DNA from: Trinickia soli
GTDB lineage: Bacteria; Pseudomonadota; Gammaproteobacteria; Burkholderiales; Burkholderiaceae
Direction of reading: 5' to 3'
Length of the DNA: 64,000 nt
NCBI RefSeq assembly: GCF_002879855.1
Contig: NZ_PNYB01000008.1
Span: forward strand, 62,001 to 126,000
Position 1 is the first letter of the stretch; the number at the start of each line of letters is the position of its first letter. The position numbers and the translations under genes were made by a program. The notes beneath the pieces were generated by a model. That model had not been told where the DNA came from, did no database searches, and worked only from the letters and a program-made list of their open reading frames with translations. Positions 9,454 through 17,693 of the stretch are shown piece by piece.

Positions 9454-9802
9454 GATCGTGCTGTCTCCAATCTTGTACGGCTTGCGCGCTGCCGCCCGTT
9501 GAAACCTGTCAGGCGGCGACTCGATGTCTTATGACTGAAATTTAGGGCGCTCGCCCGCTTCGTGCCACCCACTTTACGCCGTTTTTTCTGTACTTTTTTG
9601 CTCCTGAATCGGGGATGAAGGCCCCGAACAGCAAAATTGTGCAATGCGAAAAAGCGCCAGAGCGGCGCCAACCGCCTGGTCGCGCGGCGCCTTCTCACGC
9701 GCCCGGCGGGCAATTCACATATCCAGTGACGGAATCCGTGCGTATACAGCTGATAGAAGACCGCGTTTCCTCCTTCTACCGAGCCTTGGTGACGAGTCCC
9801 CT
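9454..9802. promoter_or_regulatory. Divergent intergenic region with a TGTAC motif
   Basis: About 350 bp between the AraC gene and the DUF1295 gene. No gene is convincing here. An AT-rich patch at 9581-9600 contains CTGTAC followed by a T-run. The TGTAC core also occurs upstream of folE (twice, 16 bp apart) and of the photolyase gene, so it may be a shared regulator site of the light island. The distance to the DUF1295 start (about 210 bp) is long for a core promoter element. Confidence 0.3.
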
Positions 9803-10606
9803 ATGAAAACAGCGTTTTGCAACATCGCCCCTCAGGTTTGGCTCGCCGCAAGCACGCTGTCGTTTCTGGTCATCGTGTTCACCGCGGCATGGTGGCGCCA
9901 ACTTTACACGCGTAACGCCGGGATGATCGACCCGGTTTGGGCACTCTCACTGGGTGGCGTTGCGCTCATCTACGCGTTCTTCGCTTCAGGCGACACAGTG
10001 ACGCGTTGGATGGTAGGGCTGGGCGGATCGATCTGGGCGTTCCGGCTCGGTACACACCTGTGGCGCCGCAATGCCGGCAAGCCCGAAGATGCTCGCTACC
10101 GCCGGTTACGCGAAACATGGGGTGCAAAAGCAAACAGTCGCATGTTCTGGCTGTTCCAGCTTCAGGTAGGCGTCTCCATGATGCTTTCTCTCGCGTTTGC
10201 GATGCCCGCCTATCGCCATGACCGACCCTCGGTGGCATGGCTCCTGGCTGCCTGCGCGGTATGGTTGATTTCGGTAGGCGGAGAAGCGCTTGCCGACAGG
10301 CAACTCGCCCGATTCGCCGCGGAGCCCCTCAATCGCGGTGCGGTCTGTCAAGCCGGGCTGTGGCGCTACTCGCGCCACCCGAACTACTTCTTCGAATGTC
10401 TGCACTGGCTGGCCTACCCATTCCTCTCCCACGGTGTGCCCTTCGCGTGGTTGACCCTGATTCCCCCGTTGCTCATGGCGTGGCTCCTGATCAAAGTGTC
10501 CGGCCTACCCATGCTCGAGCAACACCTCGCTGCGACGCGTCCGGGCTACGCCTCGTATATGCGTCGCACCAGCGCGTTGGTGCCGTGGCCGCCCCGGCGG
10601 CGCTAA
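9803..10606 (+). CDS. DUF1295 membrane protein (steroid reductase/ICMT-like)
   Basis: Integral membrane protein of 267 residues with about six hydrophobic segments. The C-terminal block 'GLWRYSRHPNYFFECLHWLA' is the signature shared by steroid 5-alpha-reductase-like DUF1295 proteins and isoprenylcysteine methyltransferase-type enzymes, where it contributes to cofactor binding. The ATG at 9803 is chosen because the first membrane helix follows directly; the open frame to 9644 codes for a low-complexity Arg-rich stretch. The gene precedes a cyclopropane-synthase-like methyltransferase by 101 bp. DUF1295 genes are commonly found beside such genes, which suggests a role in modifying membrane lipid acyl chains. 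The reaction is unproven. Confidence 0.85.
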   Translation: MKTAFCNIAPQVWLAASTLSFLVIVFTAAWWRQLYTRNAGMIDPVWALSLGGVALIYAFFASGDTVTRWMVGLGGSIWAFRLGTHLWRRNAGKPEDARYRRLRETWGAKANSRMFWLFQLQVGVSMMLSLAFAMPAYRHDRPSVAWLLAACAVWLISVGGEALADRQLARFAAEPLNRGAVCQAGLWRYSRHPNYFFECLHWLAYPFLSHGVPFAWLTLIPPLLMAWLLIKVSGLPMLEQHLAATRPGYASYMRRTSALVPWPPRRR

Positions 10607-10707
10607 ACGGCGCAGCAAACGTGCAAAGCAACGCACCCACCGCAGAACGGCGGCTGCGTTGCGCGATCGTTCATTCACCACGACTGTCCAGCTACCGAGG
10701 TTCCAAG

Positions 10708-11808
10708 ATGTCACAGACCACCACGAACTTGGCGGCAAGCTTCCCGCGCCGAGACCCATCAGATGATTTCCTCACGCGACTCTGCGAGAAAGGCTGGCTG
10801 CCGGACTGGCTCGTGCGCGCAGGGATGCGCAGGTTGATGGCGCAACGCCTGGCGGACGAAGGCGTGCAGGACGGCGAGTTTTGTGCGACGCGCCTTGCGT
10901 CTCTGCTCGACGAATTACGCGCGAGCCCGATCGCAGTCGAAACCGACGCTGCCAACGCCCAGCATTACGAACTGCCGGCTTCGTTCTTCGCCGCCCACCT
11001 GGGCCCTCACTTCAAGTACTCGTGCTGCCTGTATGCCGATGGTACGAGCACGCTCGCGCAAGCGGAGCAAGCCATGCTCGAGCTGTACGAGCGACGCGCG
11101 CTGCTGGCGGACGGGCAACGCATCCTTGACCTCGGTTGCGGGTGGGGGTCGCTCTCACTGTGGCTCGCCGCGCGGTATCCGAACGCCGAAATCGTGGCGC
11201 TCTCCAATTCTCATGGCCAACGAGCGCATATAGAAGCGCAGGCCGCGATACGCAAGCTCAGGAACATCAGGGTGCTCACGGGCAATATCGCGAGCTTCGA
11301 CTTCGGCCAACTGAGCGAGCGCGAGCGCTTCGACCGCATCGTATCGATCGAAATGTTCGAGCACATGAAAAACTATGGCGCGTTGCTGGCGCGGATCGCC
11401 GGTTGGTTGCGCTCCGATGGCAAGCTGTTCGTGCATCTGTTTGCACATCGCACGCTCGCCTATCACTTCGAGGTGCGAGACCGAAGCGACTGGATGTCCA
11501 AATACTTCTTCACAGGCGGGACGATGCCCTCGGAGTCGCTGCTGCTCCACTTCCAGGACGATCTCGCCGTCAAACGCCACTGGTGGTTGAATGGCACGCA
11601 TTACGAGCGCACGGCAAACGACTGGCTCGCTCGACTCGACGATGCCAAGCCAACCGTCCTACCGATCCTGGCGAAGACATACGGTGCTGCCGACGCGACG
11701 CGCTGGTTTCAGCGCTGGCGCATGTTCTACATGGCCGTGGCGGAATTGTTCGGCTTTGCGCAAGGCACCGAATGGGGCGTCGCGCACTACTTGTTCGAAA
11801 AGCGCTGA
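10708..11808 (+). CDS. Cyclopropane-fatty-acid-synthase-like SAM methyltransferase (copy 1)
   Basis: SAM-dependent lipid methyltransferase of 366 residues acting on acyl chains of membrane phospholipids. The SAM site is 'ILDLGCGWGSLSLWLAARYP'; 'VSIEMFEHMKNY' and 'GGTMPSESLLLHFQDDL' are conserved family blocks. GAGG lies eight bases before the ATG at 10708. It is the shorter of two paralogues in this island; the other is the 407-residue gene on the opposite strand. Family members make cyclopropane fatty acids or, in the furan fatty acid pathway of alphaproteobacteria, methylate an unsaturated chain. The N-terminal lipid-binding domain is reduced relative to E. coli Cfa, favouring a methylating rather than a classic Cfa role, but this is inference. 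Confidence 0.87.
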   Translation: MSQTTTNLAASFPRRDPSDDFLTRLCEKGWLPDWLVRAGMRRLMAQRLADEGVQDGEFCATRLASLLDELRASPIAVETDAANAQHYELPASFFAAHLGPHFKYSCCLYADGTSTLAQAEQAMLELYERRALLADGQRILDLGCGWGSLSLWLAARYPNAEIVALSNSHGQRAHIEAQAAIRKLRNIRVLTGNIASFDFGQLSERERFDRIVSIEMFEHMKNYGALLARIAGWLRSDGKLFVHLFAHRTLAYHFEVRDRSDWMSKYFFTGGTMPSESLLLHFQDDLAVKRHWWLNGTHYERTANDWLARLDDAKPTVLPILAKTYGAADATRWFQRWRMFYMAVAELFGFAQGTEWGVAHYLFEKR

Positions 11809-11849
11809 CGCCCCCCTCGCCCTCGCAACCAAATCAAGAGGACATCGAG

Positions 11850-12512
11850 TTGAATTGCGAAGATAGCCCCAAGCCCCGCGATCCACGCGGGCACCACGAC
11901 TTACCTCGAACGATACGGCTACGAAAAACCGTCGGCATGTTGGCGTGCCTCGCGGCGGTGACCGCGTCTGCCTGCACGCAGACGCCCCCCAATCCGAACC
12001 CGCGTGCGAACGTACCGCTCCAGACCGTCCCGATCGATCTGCCGCGCTACATGGGTCGGTGGTACATCATCGCCCACATCCCCTATTTCGCCGAGCGCGG
12101 TTTCGTAGGGAGCTACGCTCAATGGTCGCTGCGGTCGGACGGTAAGATCGACGACCGCTTTGTGGGTCATAAGAAGCGCTTCGACACGCCGCCTGCCGAG
12201 TACCATTTCGTCGACACCATCGTGCCGGGCAGCGGCAATGCGCAATGGCGGGTCCGCTTGTTCTGGCCGATCTACGTGACCCAGCTCACGGTCTATGTCG
12301 ATCCGGACTATCGCTATACGATCCTCGGCTACCCGGACAAGAGCCTGGGTTGGATCTTCGCCCGCTCGCCCGAAATCAGTGACGATGTCTACCGGTCCCT
12401 GCTCGCTCGGATGGACGCGATGGGCTACGACACATCACGCGTGCGCCGCGTACCCCAGTTGCCTTCCCAGGTCGGCAGGCCGGGGTTCGAGTCTCCCGGC
12501 GGAAACGACTGA
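11850..12512 (+). CDS. Lipocalin-family lipoprotein (Blc-like, copy 1)
   Basis: Outer-membrane-type lipoprotein of 220 residues that would bind lipids in the periplasm. A TTG start at 11850 is preferred because AAGAGGA precedes it. The next in-frame ATG (11937) would leave a signal peptide with no positive charge. The lipobox is 'LAAVTASAC' and the mature protein has the lipocalin signature 'YMGRWYIIAHIPYFAERGF', then 'DPDYRYTILGYPDKSLGWIF'. The 30-residue charged leader ahead of the hydrophobic core is long. It is the last gene of the rightward unit and faces copy 1's partner operon with only about 20 bp between stops. A second lipocalin lies at 17694-18251. Confidence 0.8.
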   Translation: MNCEDSPKPRDPRGHHDLPRTIRLRKTVGMLACLAAVTASACTQTPPNPNPRANVPLQTVPIDLPRYMGRWYIIAHIPYFAERGFVGSYAQWSLRSDGKIDDRFVGHKKRFDTPPAEYHFVDTIVPGSGNAQWRVRLFWPIYVTQLTVYVDPDYRYTILGYPDKSLGWIFARSPEISDDVYRSLLARMDAMGYDTSRVRRVPQLPSQVGRPGFESPGGND

Positions 12513-12532
12513 GCGCGTCGGCGCACGACCTT

Positions 12533-13756
12533 TTAAATGGCCTCGTGCTTTGCCGATGCAAGTTCGAAATGCATCACGTCTGTGCGCCCTTCGGTGAATC
12601 CCGCCTCGCAGTACGCGAGGTAAAGCCGCCACGTGCGAATGAATATCTCATCGAAACCCTGCGCCCGTACCGCGTTCAGACTCGCTTCGAAGTTTTCGCG
12701 CCAGCCACGCAGCGTGCGCGCGTAATCGGAACCGAAAGCGAGCGAACGGTGTGCGTGTAGCCCCGCACGCCGTGCCGCCGAGATAAAGCGTTCCGCCGAA
12801 GGCAGCATGCCGCCCGGAAAGATGTATTCGCGGATGAAATCACTCGAAGCGCGATAGGCGGAGAATCGCGCCTCGTCGATGGTGATGGTCTGAACGAGCG
12901 CCCGGGCCCCATCGGCCAAACACCGCCCCACTACAGTGAACCAGCGATGCCAAAACGCCTCGCCCACCGCTTCGAACATTTCGATGGACACCACCGCGTC
13001 GTAACGGCCCTGCACATCGCGGTAGTCGCACAGTTCCAGACTGACGAGTTCCGTCAGACCGGCGCGATGCACGCGGGCGCGCGCGTACTCGAGTTGCTCC
13101 GTCGATAGCGTGATCCCATGCACACGAATACCCTGCATCGCTGCATGCAGCGCAAACCCGCCCCACCCGCAGCCGATCTCGAGCACCCGCATGCCAGGAC
13201 GCAGCGCCAATCGATCGACGATGCGTTGATACTTGGCGGTTTGCGCCGCCTCGAGCGAACGCCGCGCGTCACCTTCGAACAGTGCGCTCGAATACGTGAA
13301 CCCCGGATCCAACCACAATGCGTAAAAAGCATTGCCGAGATCGTAGTGCGCATGCACGTTATGGCGACTGCCCGATCGCGTATTCCGGTTCATCCAGTGG
13401 CGCAGCCGGTACCACCCGCGTGCGAGCATCCGGCCGACGACCGGTTGCGGCATCGCGCTTTCGTTCAGCAGCGCCAGTCGCAGCAGCGCCACCAGATCGG
13501 GGGAGTCGAGCCATCCCTCCCGGTAGGCTTGCGCAAAGCCGATGTCTCCCGCTCGCAGCATGAGTGCGCATGCGCGCCAGTCGAGCAACGCCAGATGGGC
13601 GCCGGGCTGCGCATGCGCCTGACCGAACAATCGCTGCGCCCCGTCGGGCGTCGCCACGATCAAATGTCCGATGCGCAGACGATCGAGCAGCGCGAGAAAC
13701 AACCGGGCCGAAGGTGGAACACCCGGTTCGCCCACCAAGGTAGGGAGTGGCTTCAT
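12533..13756 (-). CDS. Cyclopropane-fatty-acyl-phospholipid synthase family (copy 2)
   Basis: SAM-dependent enzyme of 407 residues acting on phospholipid acyl chains. It has the N-terminal lipid-binding domain seen in full-length Cfa proteins, then 'AHYDLGNAFYALWLDPGFTY', the SAM motif 'VLEIGCGWGGFALHA', 'VVSIEMFEAVGEAFW' and 'IREYIFPGGMLPS'. All of these match the Cfa family. The ATG at 13756 overlaps the stop of the DUF1365 gene (ATGA), so it is the last member of a coupled five-gene operon with folE, the ECF sigma factor, the flavin oxidoreductase and DUF1365. It may make cyclopropane fatty acids or a methylated precursor. Confidence 0.9.
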   Translation of the reverse strand: MKPLPTLVGEPGVPPSARLFLALLDRLRIGHLIVATPDGAQRLFGQAHAQPGAHLALLDWRACALMLRAGDIGFAQAYREGWLDSPDLVALLRLALLNESAMPQPVVGRMLARGWYRLRHWMNRNTRSGSRHNVHAHYDLGNAFYALWLDPGFTYSSALFEGDARRSLEAAQTAKYQRIVDRLALRPGMRVLEIGCGWGGFALHAAMQGIRVHGITLSTEQLEYARARVHRAGLTELVSLELCDYRDVQGRYDAVVSIEMFEAVGEAFWHRWFTVVGRCLADGARALVQTITIDEARFSAYRASSDFIREYIFPGGMLPSAERFISAARRAGLHAHRSLAFGSDYARTLRGWRENFEASLNAVRAQGFDEIFIRTWRLYLAYCEAGFTEGRTDVMHFELASAKHEAI

Positions 13757-14601
13757 CGTTGTACCTGTTCTTGCGAGGAGGAAACAGCTGGCAAAGAGGC
13801 GTCGCCTTGCGAAGCCGGAGCCGGGGTCGGGGCCGCGGCTGGCGGACGCTTGCCGTAGAACGGCACGCCTTTGAGCCAAAGTCGCAGCGCCTGCCAATGG
13901 ATCCGCGCGACGATGGCGATCGTGAGCCACGGTTGGCGCACCACCGCGCGCAGCGCGCCCCACTGCGTGAGCGGGACTTTGCGCACGGCGATCGACGTGC
14001 GAATCAGAAGCCCTTCGGCGTCGTGGTAATCGATCGCAATCGACGCGGCCGCTTGCGTCTCCCGCACACGAAACACGTATCGTCCTTCCACGCGGCAAAA
14101 CGGCGAAACATGAAACGCTTTAGCGCAAACGAGCGGCGTGTCGTAGCCGATGGGCTCATCGTCTTCGGCGCGAAGCAGATAGCGATGGCGCTCGCCGAAC
14201 GTGTTGCGCACTTCGGCGAGTAGCGCCCGCAAGTTGCCGTCGCGATCCTCGCAGAGCCAAAAGCTCACCGGATTAAACGCATAGCCGAGCACACGAGGAA
14301 AGGTCTGCAACCAGACGCGGCCATCGGCGGGCAGGCCGGCCTGAGCGAGTTGGTCGCGTATCCATGCGAGCAGATCGGTGCCGTCGCACGGGCCGTAGTC
14401 GCGCGGGTCGATACCCAGAAGCCGCCATCTGCCGATGCCAAACCACCAGGCCCGCTGCGTTGCAAGATGACTCAGATCGAAACGCACGCAAAACACCGGA
14501 TAGACGAAACGGTGATGCGCCGGTCGCACCCGTTCGTGCATCACCGTTCCGAGCATTAACGAATCCGGCGCGTACGGGCGTTCGGGTGCAGTGCCGTTCA
14601 T
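13753..14601 (-). CDS. DUF1365 protein
   Basis: Protein of about 282 residues of the DUF1365 family, which nearly always accompanies a flavin amine-oxidase-like protein and a Cfa-like enzyme. Recognisable blocks are 'HRFVYPVFCVRFDL', 'GVDPRDYG'-like 'GIDPRDYGPCDG', 'PRVLGYAFNPVSFWLCEDRD' and 'AKAFHVSPFCRVEGRYVFRV'. The biochemical role is not established; its context here is acyl-chain modification. The ATG at 14601 gives an ATGA overlap with the upstream gene, like the other junctions in the operon. An in-frame ATG at 14613 would overlap by 16 bases and cannot be excluded. Confidence 0.85.
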   Translation of the reverse strand: MNGTAPERPYAPDSLMLGTVMHERVRPAHHRFVYPVFCVRFDLSHLATQRAWWFGIGRWRLLGIDPRDYGPCDGTDLLAWIRDQLAQAGLPADGRVWLQTFPRVLGYAFNPVSFWLCEDRDGNLRALLAEVRNTFGERHRYLLRAEDDEPIGYDTPLVCAKAFHVSPFCRVEGRYVFRVRETQAAASIAIDYHDAEGLLIRTSIAVRKVPLTQWGALRAVVRQPWLTIAIVARIHWQALRLWLKGVPFYGKRPPAAAPTPAPASQGDASLPAVSSSQEQVQR

Positions 14602-15893
14602 ATTCGCGCCCATGCCGGTCTGACGCCGAAAGCGGCCGCCACACGCAGGGCCGAGTTCAGTCCGTCTTCATGAAAGCCGTATCCGGTCCACGCGCCGGCA
14701 AACCACGTATTGCGCAGCCCTTGGATCTCATGTAGCCGCTGCTGGGCGCTTACGGCAGCGTGATCGAGCAACGGATGGTCGTAAGCGAAACGCCCCAGTA
14801 CCCGATCGGGCCTCGGCTCGGTGCGCGCGTTAAGGGTGACGACGACGGGCCGCTTGAACGGCAGCGGCTGCAGCCGATTGATCAGGTAACTGACGCACAC
14901 CGGCGCGTTCCCTTCTGCGTTGCGCGCCGCCAGATAGTTCCATGCCGACCATACGCGCTCGCGGCGTGGCAGCAGCGCGGCATCGGTATGCAGGATCGCA
15001 ACGTTCGGCTGGAAGCGGACGGCGCCGAGCAGGCTGCGCTCCAGCGCATCGGCATCCTTCAACATCTTCAGGCTCGTAGGCGCATGCGTGGCGAGCACCA
15101 CATGGTCGAAGCGCGCCGTCTCGCCGGCGACCGAAATGTCGATACCGTCCGCCACGCGAAGGATCCGCTCGACCCGCGCATGGGTGCGCACGCGACCTAT
15201 GCCCGCAGCCAGGCGCCGGACATATTCGCGTCCGCCTCCGAGCACGGTGCGCCAGCGCGGACGCTGGTTTATCTGCAGCAGCGCGTGATTGATGCAGAAA
15301 TTCAGGAAAGTGGCGGCGGGAAAGCGCAGCACATCGGCCGTCGCGCACGACCAGATGGCAGCTGCCATAGGGAGCAAATAGTGATTGCGGAAGGGTTCTC
15401 CATAACCGCCTGCATCCAGAAGATCTCCCACGCAGCAGCCCGTGCCCGACGACAGCGAAAGATAGCGGCTTGCTGAGCCGTTGAAGCGAATGATGTCACG
15501 CAACATGCCCAGGAAACCGGGCGAAAGCATGTTGCGCCGCTGCGCGAACAACGTATTCAGATTCGTTCCCGCCCATTCGAGCCGACCGCCGTCGAGCGAC
15601 ACCGAGAACGACATGTCGCTTTCATGGACGCCGACCTTCAACTCATCGAACAGCGCAATCAGGTTCGGGTAGGTACGTTCGTTGAAGACGAGAAACCCCG
15701 TGTCGACCGGATGCGTCACTCCGTCCAATGTGACGTCGACCGTGTTCGTATGTCCGCCCAATCGTTCGCCCGCTTCAAAGAGCGTGACGTCATGGCGACG
15801 CGATAGCAGCCACGCCGCAGCGAGGCCGGAGATGCCGCCGCCGACTACAGCGATTTTGCGGCCGGACGGGGGAGCGGATGTGATCTTGTTCAT
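14598..15893 (-). CDS. FAD-dependent oxidoreductase, amine-oxidase-like
   Basis: Flavoprotein of 431 residues. The N-terminal dinucleotide-binding motif is 'IAVVGGGISGLAAAWLLSRR', with an acidic residue at the end of the second strand ('VTLFEAGERLGGHTNT') and the C-terminal FAD contact 'WFAGAWTGYGFHEDGLNSAL'. Proteins of this type next to DUF1365 and Cfa-like enzymes are thought to desaturate or otherwise oxidise methylated fatty acyl chains, for example in furan fatty acid synthesis; that transfer is inference. The start at 15893 is set by the FAD motif, since the longer frame overlaps the sigma gene. The gap to the sigma factor stop is 32 bp. Confidence 0.87.
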   Translation of the reverse strand: MNKITSAPPSGRKIAVVGGGISGLAAAWLLSRRHDVTLFEAGERLGGHTNTVDVTLDGVTHPVDTGFLVFNERTYPNLIALFDELKVGVHESDMSFSVSLDGGRLEWAGTNLNTLFAQRRNMLSPGFLGMLRDIIRFNGSASRYLSLSSGTGCCVGDLLDAGGYGEPFRNHYLLPMAAAIWSCATADVLRFPAATFLNFCINHALLQINQRPRWRTVLGGGREYVRRLAAGIGRVRTHARVERILRVADGIDISVAGETARFDHVVLATHAPTSLKMLKDADALERSLLGAVRFQPNVAILHTDAALLPRRERVWSAWNYLAARNAEGNAPVCVSYLINRLQPLPFKRPVVVTLNARTEPRPDRVLGRFAYDHPLLDHAAVSAQQRLHEIQGLRNTWFAGAWTGYGFHEDGLNSALRVAAAFGVRPAWARI

Positions 15894-15925
15894 GCAACTG
15901 GTTGGGGTGGGCTTGCTGGACCGCG

Positions 15926-16552
15926 TCAAGCGACCGGCGCTTCGATCAGTTGCTTTAGATTGACGAGGCCCGACCTGATGCGGGCCTTCACCGTGCCGAG
16001 CGGCATGCCGAGCCTGCCCGCGACCTGCGAGTGCGAGCATTCGCGCAAGTAGGCAAGGCTGATGGCCTGCCTTTGCGCCGGAGCAAGTTGCGCAAGGCAT
16101 GCGAGCGCACGCTTCACATCGACCGCCACGGCAGCGTCCGCACCTTCGCCCGACTCATCGGCGGCCTCATCGCCCAGCTGACCCACAGCATGCCGCGCGA
16201 TCCCGGCTTCATGCTCGAAGGTCGCGTTGCGGCGCAATTGATCGAGCGCCTGGTTGCGCACGATGCTGACCATCCACGTCAGCGCCAACGCACGGGCCGA
16301 GTCATAGCTGCCCGCGAAACGCCAGACCTTGACGTAACTTTCCTGCAGCACTTCCTCTGTCCACTCCCGGCGCCGTAGGATCTTCCACGCGACACGCGAG
16401 AGCACCAGCTCGGTCTCGCGGTATAAAGTGGCGAATGCCGCAACATCGTGTCGCGCGACCCGCTCAAGCAGCAACGCAAGCATCGACGCGCGGTGCCCCT
16501 CGCGTTCAAATAAGACATCGCCAGGTTCGCTCCCTGCACGAGGCATCGTCAT
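15926..16552 (-). CDS. ECF-type RNA polymerase sigma factor
   Basis: Extracytoplasmic-function sigma factor of 208 residues. Region 2 is visible around 'LYRETELVLSRVAWKIL' and 'ALTWMVSIVRNQALDQLRR', and region 4 around 'LAPAQRQAISLAYLRECSHS' with 'GMPLGTVKARIRSGLVNLK'. The ATG at 16552 overlaps the folE stop (ATGA). No ChrR-like or other anti-sigma gene follows it; the next gene is the flavin oxidoreductase. This sigma is therefore probably controlled by its own transcription, as with LitS-type sigma factors under LitR control in Streptomyces. It likely drives the lipid-modification genes around it. Confidence 0.9.
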   Translation of the reverse strand: MTMPRAGSEPGDVLFEREGHRASMLALLLERVARHDVAAFATLYRETELVLSRVAWKILRRREWTEEVLQESYVKVWRFAGSYDSARALALTWMVSIVRNQALDQLRRNATFEHEAGIARHAVGQLGDEAADESGEGADAAVAVDVKRALACLAQLAPAQRQAISLAYLRECSHSQVAGRLGMPLGTVKARIRSGLVNLKQLIEAPVA

Positions 16553-17364
16553 ACCGCCCCCTGCCCGCGCCCTGGCAACAAGGTCATCAACTCGCGCCGC
16601 AATGCCGGATCGTTGAGAAACGCCCCGCGCATGACGCTCGTGACCATCTTCGCGTTGCTTTCTTTGATGCCGCGCCAGTGCATGCAAAAGTGGTCGGCCT
16701 CCATCACCACGGCGAGACCATCGGGGGCGATACGGCGCTCGAGCAGGTCGGCAAGCTGCTTGACCGCTTCCTCCTGAATCTGCGGGCGGCTCATCACCCA
16801 GTTCACCAATCTTCCGTATTTCGACAGGCCGATAAGATTGGACGACGCATTGGGCAGCACGCCCACCCACACGCGGCCAACAATCGGACACAGGTGGTGC
16901 GAACAAGCGCTTCTGACTGACAGTGGCCCGACGATATTCAATTCATTGAGGCGCTCGACGTTCGGGAATTCGGTGACGCGCGGCGCGCGCTCGTAGCGGC
17001 CCGCAAACACCTCGCGCACGAACATCTTTGCGACACGCTTGGCCGTCTCGCGGGTGTTGTGGTCGTTTTCGACGTCGATCACCAGCGCATGCAACACGCC
17101 TTGGAGTTGCGCTTCGATCTCGTCCTGAAGCAGATCGAGCTCACCCTCGCGCAGAAAGTCGGCGATGTTGTCGTTGGCGTGAAAGCGCACGCCGGCACGC
17201 AACAACCGTTGGCGGATCCGATGCGACACCGTCGTCGGTCCGGGCATCCACGCAGCAATTGGCGGGTTCACCGCATCGGCGGTCTCTTGTTCTTGTTCTT
17301 GTTCTTGTTCTTGTTCTTGCTCTGGCTCCCGCGACAACACGCATTGCTCGGTCAATGATTCCAT
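16549..17364 (-). CDS. folE: GTP cyclohydrolase I
   Basis: Converts GTP to dihydroneopterin triphosphate, the first step toward tetrahydrofolate and pterins. It has 271 residues, longer than the usual FolE (about 200-220) because of an extra N-terminal region. Zinc and active-site residues are visible in 'SACSHHLCPIVGRVWVGVLP' and 'DHFCMHWRGIKESNAKMV'. The ATG at 17364 follows GGAGAAG. Residues about 15-26 are a run of Glu-Gln dipeptides encoded by a hexanucleotide repeat. Its place at the head of a sigma/lipid operon, beside a photolyase island, suggests it supplies a pterin chromophore or cofactor in light conditions rather than housekeeping folate. Confidence 0.93.
   Translation of the reverse strand: MESLTEQCVLSREPEQEQEQEQEQEQETADAVNPPIAAWMPGPTTVSHRIRQRLLRAGVRFHANDNIADFLREGELDLLQDEIEAQLQGVLHALVIDVENDHNTRETAKRVAKMFVREVFAGRYERAPRVTEFPNVERLNELNIVGPLSVRSACSHHLCPIVGRVWVGVLPNASSNLIGLSKYGRLVNWVMSRPQIQEEAVKQLADLLERRIAPDGLAVVMEADHFCMHWRGIKESNAKMVTSVMRGAFLNDPALRRELMTLLPGRGQGAV
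17286..17321 (-). repeat. Hexanucleotide microsatellite inside folE
   Basis: Five perfect CTTGTT units and one variant unit (CTTGCT) in tandem. On the coding strand they encode a Glu-Gln dipeptide run. Slippage would change protein length by two residues without shifting the frame. Confidence 0.9.
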
Positions 17365-17413
17365 GCACGCTTCTCCGGGCCCGGCTCTCGCCGATAATTG
17401 CCGTTGAAAAAAA

Positions 17414-17443
17414 CGCATCTGTACCCCGTGAATCCTGTACAAG
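17414..17443 (-). promoter_or_regulatory. Paired TGTAC motifs upstream of folE
   Basis: Read toward folE, the sequence TTGTACAGG is followed by GGTACAGAT, with the GTACAG cores 16 bp apart. The pair lies 50-80 bp before the folE start, in the 329-bp gap (17365-17693) that otherwise holds no gene. Related TGTAC cores lie before the DUF1295 and photolyase genes. A MerR/LitR-type operator is the likely reading, but it is not tested. Confidence 0.4.
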
Positions 17444-17693
17444 GCTGCGTGCCAACGAGCCGCGGTGCGATGTTCGATGTTCGAACTACCTACGTCTGGC
17501 TCACGCAAGGCGTAGTGTAACGCTTTTTCGATTCATATGTAACGTTTATGCCCGGATATATCGTTTCATTCAGGCGACGACAGCCCACCCCGCGCGCAGC
17601 GGATCACCGCGACGTCCGTCGAAAAGTGGCTTGTCGCCTATGGATGGAATGACGGCGCGCAATGGGGCGCCTGGTGGAGTCGATGCGCCTGTC

